9,796 nt of DNA, from assembly GCA_002473085.1 (NCBI GenBank), contig DKTP01000014.1:271-10066 (forward strand), read 5' to 3'. Below are positions 1 through 6,365 of this stretch, one piece after another. The notes below the pieces were generated by a model. The model did no database searches. It saw only the letters and a list, made by a program, of their open reading frames with translations, and was not told the origin of the DNA. The first letter of the stretch is position 1. Each line of letters starts with the position of its first letter. The position numbers were made by a program, and so were the translations under genes. The stretch is from Anaerolineales bacterium UBA7227. Its GTDB lineage: Bacteria; Chloroflexota; Anaerolineae; Anaerolineales; Villigracilaceae.

Positions 1-1022
1 CTCCCGCCGCGCTCTACCTCGCCGCGGCCGGCGTCGGGCGCATCGGCCTCGTGGACTATGATGTGGTGGACGAGTCCAACCTCCAGCGGCAGGTCATCCA
101 CGGGACGGAGGCGATCGGCAAACTCAAAGTCGAGAACGCCAAACGCCGCCTGCTGGACATCAACCCGCTCATCCAGGTTGACGCGTACAACGAAGTGTTC
201 ACTTCCGCCAATGCCATGCGCATTGCCAAAGAGTACGACGTCCTCCTCGACGGCACCGACAACTTCCCCACGCGCTATCTCTCCAACGATGTCTGCGCCT
301 TCCTCGGCAAGCCGAACGTCTACGGCTCCATCTATCGCTTCGACGGGCAGGCCAGCGTCTTCTACGCCAAAGAAGGGCCGTGCTATCGCTGTCTCTTCCC
401 CGAACCGCCGCCGCCCGGACTCGTCCCCTCCTGCGCGGAGGGCGGCGTGCTGGGCGTCCTGCCCGCGGTCATCGGCAGCCTCCAGGCCACCGAAGCGCTC
501 AAACTCCTGCTCGGCATCGGCGACCCGCTCATCGGCAGGCTCCTGCTCTACAACGCCCTCGACATGTCCTTCGACTTCATCAAGCTGAAGAAGAATCCCA
601 ACTGCCGCGTCTGCGGACCGAACGCCGACGTGACCGAACTGGTGGACTACGAGGCGTTTTGCGGACTCCCCAGCCACGACCGCGCCGACGACTCCGCGAG
701 CGCGGACTGGGACATCTCCGCGCGGGATTTGCAAACCCGCCTCGCGCGTGACCCGAACCTGCTCCTGCTCGACGTGCGCGAGCCGCACGAGCTGCGGATC
801 TCCTCCATCCGCGACTCGGTCAATATTCCCCTCGGCCAGCTGACCGCGCGCCTCTCGGAATTGGACACCGCCCGCGAGATGGTGGTCTTTTGCAAATCGG
901 GGACGCGCTCCCGCCGCGCCCTCGACTTGCTGGTCGGCGCGGGATTCAAAAAAGTGAAAAATTTGCACGGGGGCATCAACGCCTGGGCCAGGGATGTGGA
1001 CGCGAGCCTGCCGATCTATTGA
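1..1022 (+). CDS. moeZ: MoeZ-like sulfur-carrier adenylyltransferase/sulfurtransferase (5' partial)
   Basis: E1-like enzyme that adenylates the C-terminal glycine of a small ubiquitin-like sulfur carrier (MoaD, ThiS or CysO type) and then passes sulfur to it through a rhodanese domain. The frame is open from base 3; the beginning, including most of the glycine-rich nucleotide loop, lies beyond the left edge, so the GTG at 51 is internal. Visible motifs: the VDYDVVDESNLQRQ segment with the NLQRQ arginine, the GKLK lysine, the TDN aspartate (about 258), Zn-binding CxxC pairs (CYRC about 381-392 and CRVC about 603-614), and PSCAEGG with the cysteine expected near the adenylation site. The C-terminal rhodanese domain (about 710-1010) has LLDVREPHE and the active loop CKSGTRS, cysteine at 891. 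Both halves look catalytically intact. This architecture matches mycobacterial MoeZ and eukaryotic MOCS3. The partner carrier gene is not in view, so the pathway (molybdopterin, thiamine or cysteine) is undecided. Confidence 0.9.
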   Translation, partial: PAALYLAAAGVGRIGLVDYDVVDESNLQRQVIHGTEAIGKLKVENAKRRLLDINPLIQVDAYNEVFTSANAMRIAKEYDVLLDGTDNFPTRYLSNDVCAFLGKPNVYGSIYRFDGQASVFYAKEGPCYRCLFPEPPPPGLVPSCAEGGVLGVLPAVIGSLQATEALKLLLGIGDPLIGRLLLYNALDMSFDFIKLKKNPNCRVCGPNADVTELVDYEAFCGLPSHDRADDSASADWDISARDLQTRLARDPNLLLLDVREPHELRISSIRDSVNIPLGQLTARLSELDTAREMVVFCKSGTRSRRALDLLVGAGFKKVKNLHGGINAWARDVDASLPIY

Positions 1023-1051
1023 CGCGGGACGAAGCGCCTTGCTTTCCATCG

Positions 1052-1118
1052 CCATTGCGAGACGCCAAAGGCGTCGAAGCAATCTCCTCGCAAACCGGAG
1101 ACTGCTCCGCTCGCAGTG
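1052..1118. repeat. imperfect inverted repeat with an extra hairpin in its left arm
   Basis: ATTGCGAG (1054-1061) pairs with CTCGCAGT (1110-1117), 7 of 8. GCAATCTCC (1079-1087) pairs with GGAGACTGC (1097-1105), 8 of 9. The left arm alone carries a perfect 6-bp hairpin, GACGCC/GGCGTC (1061-1075) with an AAA loop. The ATTGCGAG...GCAATC layout resembles small palindromic intergenic repeats scattered in many bacterial genomes, recalled from general knowledge and not checked. It lies 30 bases past the moeZ-like stop. There is no T-run after it, so it is not a standard intrinsic terminator. Confidence 0.6.
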
Positions 1119-1200
1119 ACAGACGGTTAAAGCGCTTGCAAGCGCGCTCTCTAAACACAAAGGAACACAAAGTATCCATGAACGAGGCTCCCCCCCGAAT

Positions 1201-1277
1201 GATGAAAATTTGGAATCCCGAAGTTCTACTTCGGGAGAGCCGCAAGTAGAACTTGCGGAATCCTTTCTATTTTCATC
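1201..1277. repeat. three-way-junction-like palindromic element
   Basis: An outer 9-bp stem, GATGAAAAT (1201-1209) with ATTTTCATC (1269-1277), is perfect. It encloses two perfect 8-bp hairpins with 3-base loops: CCCGAAGT/ACTTCGGG (1217-1235) and CCGCAAGT/ACTTGCGG (1240-1258). GGA (1212-1214) may also pair with TCC (1261-1263). The cores of the two hairpins, AAGTTCTACTT and AAGTAGAACTT, are reverse complements of each other. It could be a miniature mobile or REP-like repeat, or a structured RNA element; the sequence alone does not decide. Confidence 0.6.
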
Positions 1278-1396
1278 TCAGACGCTTAAAGGTACAGGAT
1301 GAAAGCGCCCTCATTTCACGCGTTTTTCCTTTGTCGACTCCGCGAGGATCCCAGAGGTTGTGGCCCTTCGCGTTAAAAAATTTCGGTTAAAAAAAA

Positions 1397-1428
1397 TTGA
1401 AGAACCTCGATACATTGCGTGTTAAAAT
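1397..1428 (+). promoter_or_regulatory. likely cbs promoter (extended -10)
   Basis: TG-T-TAAAAT (1420-1428) reads as an extended -10 box (TGn then TAAAAT). A TTGAAG (1397-1402) lies upstream with a long 20-base spacer, and an A/T-rich run precedes it. Transcription would begin near 1435, leaving a short leader that holds the ribosome site. The extended -10 is the better part of the match; the -35 is doubtful. Confidence 0.4.
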
Positions 1429-1450
1429 TAGCCTCGCCAAAGGAGACTGA

Positions 1451-2866
1451 ATGACCGCGCTTTCCCCTTCCAATAAAACCCGTGTCTACGATTCCATTCT
1501 CGGCGCGATCGGGCATACCCCCCTCGTCCGCCTCGGACGCATCGCGCGCGAGCTGCCCGGTCCGCTCTACGCAAAACTGGAATTCATGAACCCCGGCGGT
1601 TCGGTGAAGGACCGCGTCGGGGCCAACATCGTCGAGCAGGCGGAAAAGCGCGGCGAGTTGACTCCGGGCGGGACGATCGTCGAGGCTACGTCGGGCAACA
1701 CGGGAGTCGGTCTTGCCATCGCCGCGGCGTTGAAAGGATACAAGACCATCTTCGTCATGCCCGATAAAATGAGCAACGAGAAGATCCTGCTCCTGCGCGC
1801 CTACGGCGCGAAGGTGGTCATCACGCCGACGGCGGTGACCCCCGATGACCCGCAATCCTATTATGAGGTCGCGAAGCGTTTCGTTCGCGAGACGCCGAAC
1901 GCCATCCTCGCCAACCAGTATCACAATCCCGATAATCCGAAGACGCACGAGGCGGCGACCGGGCCCGAACTGTGGGAACAGACCGAAGGCCGCGTGACCG
2001 ACGTCATCATCGGGATGGGGACCGGCGGGACAATCAGCGGCGTCGGGCGGTATCTCAAGTCGAAAAACCCGAATATCAAGATTGTGGGCGTGGACGTCGA
2101 AGGCTCCATCCTAACCGAGATCTGGCAGAACGGGGGCGCGATCCCGGAGGGCGCGTACCCCAAGACCTATAAAGTGGAAGGTATCGGCGAGGATTTTTTG
2201 CCGTCCACTACAGACCTGTCGGTGGTGGATTGGATCGTGCGCGCCGGCGACCGCGAGTCCTTTTTGTGGGCGCGGCAGTTGGTGCGCCAGGAGGGCATCT
2301 TCGCGGGCGGTTCCTCTGGATCGGCGCTGGCGGGCGCGATGAAATATTGCCGCAAGTTGCCAGCCGACCGCCTGTCGGTGGTCGTCTTCCCCGATTCGGG
2401 CTCGCGCTATCTTTCGAAATTTTACGACGACAAATGGATGCGCGAATTCGGTTTCCTGTCCACTGAACTGGGCGAGATGACCCTCGGCGATATCCTGCTG
2501 GCCAAGCCGGGCAAAATGCTGTTGACCGCCGCGTTGGGCGACTCGATTCGCAGGGTGGTGACGGTGATGCGCCAGCACAGTATTTCGCAAATGCCCGTCG
2601 TCGGCGCGGACGGGACGCTCGTCGGTTTGATCGAGGAAGTGGACGTGTTAAATCATATGCTGGCGGGGCACGCCGGCCACAGTCACGATGAACCGATGGA
2701 CGAACTCGTGCAGAACGCGGGCGCGGTTTTTCCGCCCGAAACCTCGCTGGAGCAGGCCATGCCGTCGCTCGCCGCGGGCTTCGCGCTGATCGTGGTGGAA
2801 GACAGCCGACCGGTCGGCATCCTCACGAAAATTGACGTCCTGGATTACGTGGCTGGTAAAATATAA
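1451..2866 (+). CDS. cbs: cystathionine beta-synthase (PLP) with C-terminal CBS domain pair
   Basis: 471 residues, a normal length for bacterial cystathionine beta-synthase. The PLP fold-type II catalytic core occupies about 10-330: GGSVKDR with the Schiff-base lysine K53, substrate loop TSGNTG (80-85), phosphate loop GTGGT (190-194), GIFAGGSSGS (282-291) and FPDSGSRYLSKF (313-324). The stretch KVEGIGEDFLP is typical of true cystathionine beta-synthases rather than CysK. Two CBS motifs follow (about 345-403 and 415-471), joined by a linker with HAGHSH (407-412). The expected reaction is serine plus homocysteine to cystathionine, in reverse transsulfuration. Cysteine-synthase activity with sulfide or a thiocarboxylated carrier is an alternative, made worth considering by the moeZ-like gene upstream. 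ATG at 1451 is preceded by AAAGGAG (1439-1445) at 5 bases. It is likely co-transcribed with the next gene, 20 bases on. Confidence 0.92.
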   Translation: MTALSPSNKTRVYDSILGAIGHTPLVRLGRIARELPGPLYAKLEFMNPGGSVKDRVGANIVEQAEKRGELTPGGTIVEATSGNTGVGLAIAAALKGYKTIFVMPDKMSNEKILLLRAYGAKVVITPTAVTPDDPQSYYEVAKRFVRETPNAILANQYHNPDNPKTHEAATGPELWEQTEGRVTDVIIGMGTGGTISGVGRYLKSKNPNIKIVGVDVEGSILTEIWQNGGAIPEGAYPKTYKVEGIGEDFLPSTTDLSVVDWIVRAGDRESFLWARQLVRQEGIFAGGSSGSALAGAMKYCRKLPADRLSVVVFPDSGSRYLSKFYDDKWMREFGFLSTELGEMTLGDILLAKPGKMLLTAALGDSIRRVVTVMRQHSISQMPVVGADGTLVGLIEEVDVLNHMLAGHAGHSHDEPMDELVQNAGAVFPPETSLEQAMPSLAAGFALIVVEDSRPVGILTKIDVLDYVAGKI

Positions 2867-2886
2867 ACGAATAAGGAGGCTCGTCT

Positions 2887-3534
2887 ATGAACATCGGCAT
2901 TTTAGGGACTGGCATGGTTGGACAGGCCATCGGCTCGCGGCTGGTGGAATTGGGACATAACGTGATGATGGGTTCGCGTTCCGCCGCCAACGAGAACGCG
3001 CGCGCCTGGGTCAGGTCGCGTGGACAACTCGCCTCGCACGGAACCTTCGCTGAGGCGGCCGCCTTCGGCGAGATCCTGTTCAACTGCACTGCGGGCAGGG
3101 GATCGCTGTCCGCTCTCGAATTTCCCCGGCGCTCCGATCTTAACGGCAAGATCCTCGTTGATCTGGCCAACCCGCTCGATTTCTCGCGCGGTATGCCGCC
3201 GACCCTGACCGTCTGCAACGTCGATTCGCTCGGCGAGCAGATCCAGCGCGCGCATCCGCTTTTGCGGGTGGTCAAGGCGCTCAACACCGTGAACGTGGAG
3301 TTGATGGCGCATCCCGAACTTCTGCACGGTCCGCACGACGCGTTCATCTGCGGCAACGATCTCGAAGCCAAGGCCGAAGCGACTCGCATTTTAAACGAAT
3401 GGTTCGGCTGGAAATCGGTGATTGACCTGGGCGACATCTCCAACTCGCGCGGCCTGGAGATGGCCTTGCCGCTGTGGATCTCCCTCCAGAAAAAACTCGA
3501 CACGAATATTTTCAATTTTAAGATCGTCAAGTAA
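2887..3534 (+). CDS. NADP-binding F420-dependent-reductase-family oxidoreductase
   Basis: 215 residues. The N terminus MNIGILGTGMVGQAIG is a Rossmann nucleotide loop (GxGxxG, 7-12). MGSRS (28-32) sits at the end of the second strand, where NADPH-preferring family members use a serine-arginine pair for the 2'-phosphate. Then come ILVDLANPLDFSRG and VVKALNTVN, both typical of the short F420H2:NADP oxidoreductase/COG2085 group, and a C-terminal MALPLWISL segment. The family moves hydride between NADP and coenzyme F420 in F420 users; many bacterial homologues have no proven substrate, and no F420 biosynthesis gene is visible here. AAGGAGG (2873-2879) lies 7 bases before the ATG. Its 20-base spacing from cbs suggests one operon; a redox role in sulfur metabolism is inference only. 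Confidence 0.82.
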   Translation: MNIGILGTGMVGQAIGSRLVELGHNVMMGSRSAANENARAWVRSRGQLASHGTFAEAAAFGEILFNCTAGRGSLSALEFPRRSDLNGKILVDLANPLDFSRGMPPTLTVCNVDSLGEQIQRAHPLLRVVKALNTVNVELMAHPELLHGPHDAFICGNDLEAKAEATRILNEWFGWKSVIDLGDISNSRGLEMALPLWISLQKKLDTNIFNFKIVK

Positions 3535-3537
3535 GCG

Positions 3538-3551
3538 GGCGCGTCCGCGCC
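3538..3551. other. GC hairpin between convergent genes
   Basis: GGCGC/GCGCC with a 4-base loop (GTCC) lies in the 23 bases separating the stops of the oxidoreductase (plus) and rel (minus). It could slow transcription from both sides, but there is no T-run on either strand, so it is not a standard terminator. Confidence 0.3.
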
Positions 3552-3557
3552 GAACGC

Positions 3558-5777
3558 TCACCCCGGCTTCACCCTTTGCGCTTCCAGCACATTGGGGATA
3601 TTTTCGATTCTCGTCAAAATTCTGCTCAACTGTTTGACGTCTTTCACTTCCACCACCAGGCGCAGGTCGGCCATGCTGTGCGCCACCTTGACCCCCACGT
3701 CCACGATGTTCACGTCCTCGCTGTTCAGCAAATTTGAAATGTCGCCCATCAATCCCGTCCGGTCGTAGGCTGTGATCCTGATCGGGACGGAATACGTCCG
3801 CACGTGTTCGCCCCACGAAACGCGCACCAACCGGTCGCGGTCCACCACGCGCAGGATGTTGGGACAATCCTGCCGGTGGATGGAGACGCCGCGTCCGCGC
3901 GTGATGAACCCGATGATCTGGTCGCCCTGCGTCGGGTGGCAGCATTTTGCGATCGTGGTCAGCAGCCCCTTCAACCCCACCACGTTGATCGACTCGGTGG
4001 CGACCGCCTCGCTCGTCGGCGCGGCCGCCGTCAACAGGTCCGCGCCGGCCTGCGATTCAGACAGCAGGTTGACGATGCGGGCCAAAGACAGGTCGCCGCA
4101 GCCGAGGTCCACGAACATCTCATCGGGCTGTTTGTAGCCGAGACTGCGCGCCAGGCGCTCGAAGTTGGTGTCGCCCATCCCCAGCCGCTGGAGTTCGCGC
4201 TCCAGCAGTTCGCGTCCCGAAGACAAGTTTTTCTCGTGATCTTCCTTCTTGAACCAGGCGCGGATCTTCGACCGCGCCCGCTGCGTGCGGACAAGCCCGA
4301 GGTTGACGTTCAGCCAGTCGCGGCTGGGCCCGCCTCGCTTCCCGGTCAGGACCTCGACCTGGTCGCTGGTCTTCAAAACCTGGTCCAACGGGACGAGTTT
4401 CCCGTTCACCCTGGCGCCGCGGCAGCGGTGGCCGATATCGGTGTGGACATGGTAGGCGAAGTCGATCGGCGTGGAGCCGGCCGGCAGGTCGATGATATCG
4501 CCCTTGGGCGTGAAGACGTAGACGCGGTCCTGGAACACGTCGGACCTCATCCCGTCCACGAATTCCTGGGCGTCGTCCACGTCGTGTTTCCAGTCCATCA
4601 TGGCGCGCAGCCAGTTGACGTGCTGCTCGAAGGCCAGGTCGCGGCTCTTGCCCTCCTTATAACGCCAATGCGCGGCAATGCCCAGCTCCGCGTTTTGGTC
4701 CATTTCGGGCGTGCGGATCTGCACCTCGACCGGTTTTCCGTCGTCGAAGATGACGGCCGTATGCAGGGACTGGTAATAGTTGTCTTTGGGCGCGGCGATG
4801 TAGTCGTCGAATTCGCCCGAAAGCGGACGCCACGAGGTGTGGATCAAGCCCATCGTCGCGTAACACGCCTGAATGTCGGGGACGATGAGGCGCACGGCGC
4901 GGATGTCGCGCACCAACTCGAAGGGCTTGTCTTTGCGGATCATCTTTTTATAGATGGAATAGATGTGCTTGGGGCGCCCGCTTACCTCGGCATGGATGTT
5001 GTGCCGTTCGAGCAGCTTGCGGATGGTTTCGATGATGGTCGCGATGCTGGCCTCGCGGTCGGGTCGACGCTCGGCGAGTTGTTCGGCGATCTCTTTGTAT
5101 TTTTGGGGGTTGAGGTAACTGAACGCCAGGTCTTCGAGTTCCCACTTCATCTGCCAGATGCCGAGCCGGCTGGCCAGCGGCGCAAACACGTCCATGGTCT
5201 GCTGGGAGATGCGCTTGCGTTTGGCTTCCGGCATGTGACCGAGCGTGCGCATGTTGTGCAGGCGGTCGGCCAGTTTAATCAGCACCACGCGCACGTCTTC
5301 GCCCATGGCCAGGAAGGTTTTTCGGAGGGTTTCCGTAGCCAGATCCTGCTTGCTGGCGCGGAGACGTTCCGCCGCGGCCTCCTCGTCTTCGGGGCCGCCG
5401 TCGCCCGGGCCGGCATGTTGGTCGCTGCGCGAGACGCGGGGCAGCTTCGTCAGTTTGGTGACGCCGTCCACCAGCATGGCGATCGTCTCCCCAAAATCGA
5501 GGCGGATGTCTTCCAGCGTCAGGGAAGTGTCTTCCACCGTATCGTGGAGCAATCCCGCGGCCACGGCCTCGGGCGGGACGGAGAGGTCCACCAGGATGCG
5601 CGCCACCGCCACGCAGTGCGACACGTACGGCTCGCCTGAAACGCGCTTCTGACCGCGGTGCGCTTCCTCGGCCACGCGGTAGGCGCGCTGGATGAGTTCG
5701 CGCTCCGCGATGGAATATGATTCGGGGAGCGCCTCGATCAGGTCTTCAATGCCGGTGAGGGCGGATGTGGCTGGCAT
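3558..5777 (-). CDS. rel: bifunctional (p)ppGpp synthetase/hydrolase Rel
   Basis: 739 residues from the ATG at 5777, the usual length for long RSH proteins. It makes and degrades the stringent-response alarmone (p)ppGpp in the cytosol, in association with ribosomes. Domains: HD hydrolase (about 25-200) with H54, H78-D79, E82-D83 and D171 in LADRLHNMRT, so hydrolysis should be active; synthetase (about 260-375) with D291, guanine-stacking Y335 in YYQSLHT and catalytic E351 in EVQIRT; TGS (about 417-480); a Cys-rich ZFD/CC region with C612, C613, H614 and C638; ACT/RRM (about 664-739). Compared with Streptococcus Rel numbering the hydrolase half carries about 27 extra residues, a polar G/P/D/E-rich loop around 114-141. 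The frame stays open upstream to 6227, but that stretch is out of frame with the neighbouring gene and non-protein-like, and the conserved N terminus begins at MPATSAL. No Shine-Dalgarno precedes this ATG; see the promoter entry. It ends convergent with the oxidoreductase. Confidence 0.95.
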   Translation of the reverse strand: MPATSALTGIEDLIEALPESYSIAERELIQRAYRVAEEAHRGQKRVSGEPYVSHCVAVARILVDLSVPPEAVAAGLLHDTVEDTSLTLEDIRLDFGETIAMLVDGVTKLTKLPRVSRSDQHAGPGDGGPEDEEAAAERLRASKQDLATETLRKTFLAMGEDVRVVLIKLADRLHNMRTLGHMPEAKRKRISQQTMDVFAPLASRLGIWQMKWELEDLAFSYLNPQKYKEIAEQLAERRPDREASIATIIETIRKLLERHNIHAEVSGRPKHIYSIYKKMIRKDKPFELVRDIRAVRLIVPDIQACYATMGLIHTSWRPLSGEFDDYIAAPKDNYYQSLHTAVIFDDGKPVEVQIRTPEMDQNAELGIAAHWRYKEGKSRDLAFEQHVNWLRAMMDWKHDVDDAQEFVDGMRSDVFQDRVYVFTPKGDIIDLPAGSTPIDFAYHVHTDIGHRCRGARVNGKLVPLDQVLKTSDQVEVLTGKRGGPSRDWLNVNLGLVRTQRARSKIRAWFKKEDHEKNLSSGRELLERELQRLGMGDTNFERLARSLGYKQPDEMFVDLGCGDLSLARIVNLLSESQAGADLLTAAAPTSEAVATESINVVGLKGLLTTIAKCCHPTQGDQIIGFITRGRGVSIHRQDCPNILRVVDRDRLVRVSWGEHVRTYSVPIRITAYDRTGLMGDISNLLNSEDVNIVDVGVKVAHSMADLRLVVEVKDVKQLSRILTRIENIPNVLEAQRVKPG

Positions 5778-5783
5778 GGGATT

Positions 5784-5789
5784 ATTGTA
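5784..5789 (-). promoter_or_regulatory. -10 box placing rel start at or next to the ATG (leaderless)
   Basis: On the minus strand TACAAT is followed by exactly six bases (AATCCC) and then the rel ATG. A start site about 7 bases after the -10 would fall on the ATG itself. No ribosome site is present in this stretch. The -35 position at 17-base spacing (GAAACC) is poor and lies inside a hairpin arm. Read-through from the upstream cNMP-fold gene is also possible. Confidence 0.45.
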
Positions 5790-5796
5790 ACGCAAA

Positions 5797-5834
5797 CCAG
5801 CAACCAGGTTTCGTTGCGGAAACCTGGTTGCTGG
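5797..5834. repeat. perfect 16-bp inverted repeat upstream of rel
   Basis: CCAGCAACCAGGTTTC (5797-5812) and its exact complement (5819-5834) flank a 6-base loop, GTTGCG. It fills about half of the 77 bases between the cNMP-fold gene and rel, both on the minus strand. On the transcribed strand only a TTTGCGTTAC-type sequence follows, not a clear T-run, so a strong intrinsic terminator is not shown; an attenuator, an RNA stability structure or a dispersed repeat remain possible. Confidence 0.75.
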
Positions 5835-5854
5835 GAAACGACAGGGGTTGAAAC

Positions 5855-6307
5855 TTACAGCGTTTTCAACAACGCCTGGCGGCTGTTCCTCAATCGGTCC
5901 GAGATGATCTCGGTGATGCGCAGCATGATCTTGAAGCCCGCTTCGGGACGCGCCGCCAGCGTTTGCAGGAACTTGTCGGCCGGGATGGCGATCAGGTGAC
6001 TGTCTTCCTCGCAGTAGGCCGAGGCGGTGTAATGATGAGGGGCGACGATCCCCGACCAGCCGAGGGTTTGGTGCGGGCGGCTGACGATGCTGACGGTGAT
6101 CGCCTGCGGCCGCGAGGTCAGGTTGACGCGCAGGGCGATGCTTCCCTGCACGAGCAGGTGGAGTTTGTCGGCCGTTTCGCCCTCGCGGAAGACGTACCCA
6201 TCCTTCGCCACGAAGACGTCCTCGCACAGGTGGGCGATCTCCTCGAGCGCGTCCATTTCGACCCCTTTGAACAATTCAAAATCAGCCAGCGATTCCTTGG
6301 TGATCAT
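5855..6307 (-). CDS. stand-alone cyclic-nucleotide-binding-fold protein (no HTH)
   Basis: 150 residues, one domain of the Crp/Fnr effector-binding type. The N-terminal LADFELFKGVEMDALEEIAH helix, the beta-roll with GYVFREGETADKLHLLVQGSIAL and the long C-terminal helix (about 120-147) are all recognisable. The protein stops after that helix, so there is no DNA-binding domain, kinase or transporter attached. In the phosphate-binding cassette, the usual FGE...PRxA(T/S) is replaced by LGWSGIVAPHHYTASA (82-97): the Glu and Arg that hold the cyclic phosphate are W84 and H91/H92-Y93. A cAMP/cGMP ligand is therefore doubtful. AGGAGG (6317-6312) lies 4 bases before the ATG. Position just upstream of rel could link it to the stringent response, by inference only. 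Confidence 0.85.
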   Translation of the reverse strand: MITKESLADFELFKGVEMDALEEIAHLCEDVFVAKDGYVFREGETADKLHLLVQGSIALRVNLTSRPQAITVSIVSRPHQTLGWSGIVAPHHYTASAYCEEDSHLIAIPADKFLQTLAARPEAGFKIMLRITEIISDRLRNSRQALLKTL

Positions 6308-6336
6308 TCTGCCTCCTCTTGATGTAGAATTAACTC

Positions 6337-6365
6337 ATTGTATTGCATGGGAGAAAAAATGTCCA
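6337..6365 (-). promoter_or_regulatory. promoter of the cNMP-fold gene
   Basis: Minus strand TGGACA (6365-6360), 17-base spacer, TACAAT (6342-6337): a good sigma-70-type match. Transcription would start near 6330 and give a leader of about 23 bases containing the AGGAGG site. The -35 box overlaps the ybaK start codon on the other strand. Confidence 0.6.

Larger units (their letters stand above)
1023..1450. other. gene-free stretch with palindromic repeats and the cbs promoter
   Basis: This is the only gap over 300 bases. Short open frames cross it on both strands, but none has a ribosome site or recognisable protein. It contains, in order: an imperfect inverted repeat (1052-1118), a 14-base perfect palindrome GCGCTTGCAAGCGC (1132-1145), a short direct repeat of AACACAAAG (within 1154-1171), a folded double-hairpin element (1201-1277), an A/T-rich stretch with two GTTAAAAAA runs (about 1372-1394), and a likely promoter just before cbs. 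No riboswitch, tRNA or small RNA family was recognised. Confidence 0.7.

Noticed and set aside
1132..1145. 14-base palindrome as a LacI/GalR-type operator
   Set aside because: The centre is GC rather than the CG typical of that family, it is some 300 bases from cbs, and no regulator gene is nearby.
890..1249. Small plus- and minus-strand frames between moeZ and cbs
   Set aside because: They run through palindromic repeats, lack ribosome sites and give no recognisable protein.
1300..1332. Intrinsic terminator (TGAAA/TTTCA stem then TTTTT)
   Set aside because: The stem is only five mostly A-T pairs with a 9-base loop and is almost 300 bases past the moeZ-like stop; too weak to call.
3804..5639. 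611-codon open frame on the plus strand, opposite rel
   Set aside because: It lies fully antisense to a complete Rel with all catalytic residues. Its translation is composition-driven (rich in H, V, D, R, G), with no known domain and no ribosome site; high-GC codon use explains the openness.
5778..6227. Extension of the rel frame by 150 residues upstream
   Set aside because: The extension is R/P-rich, runs through the hairpin and over another gene in a different frame, and conserved RSH sequence begins just after the ATG at 5777.
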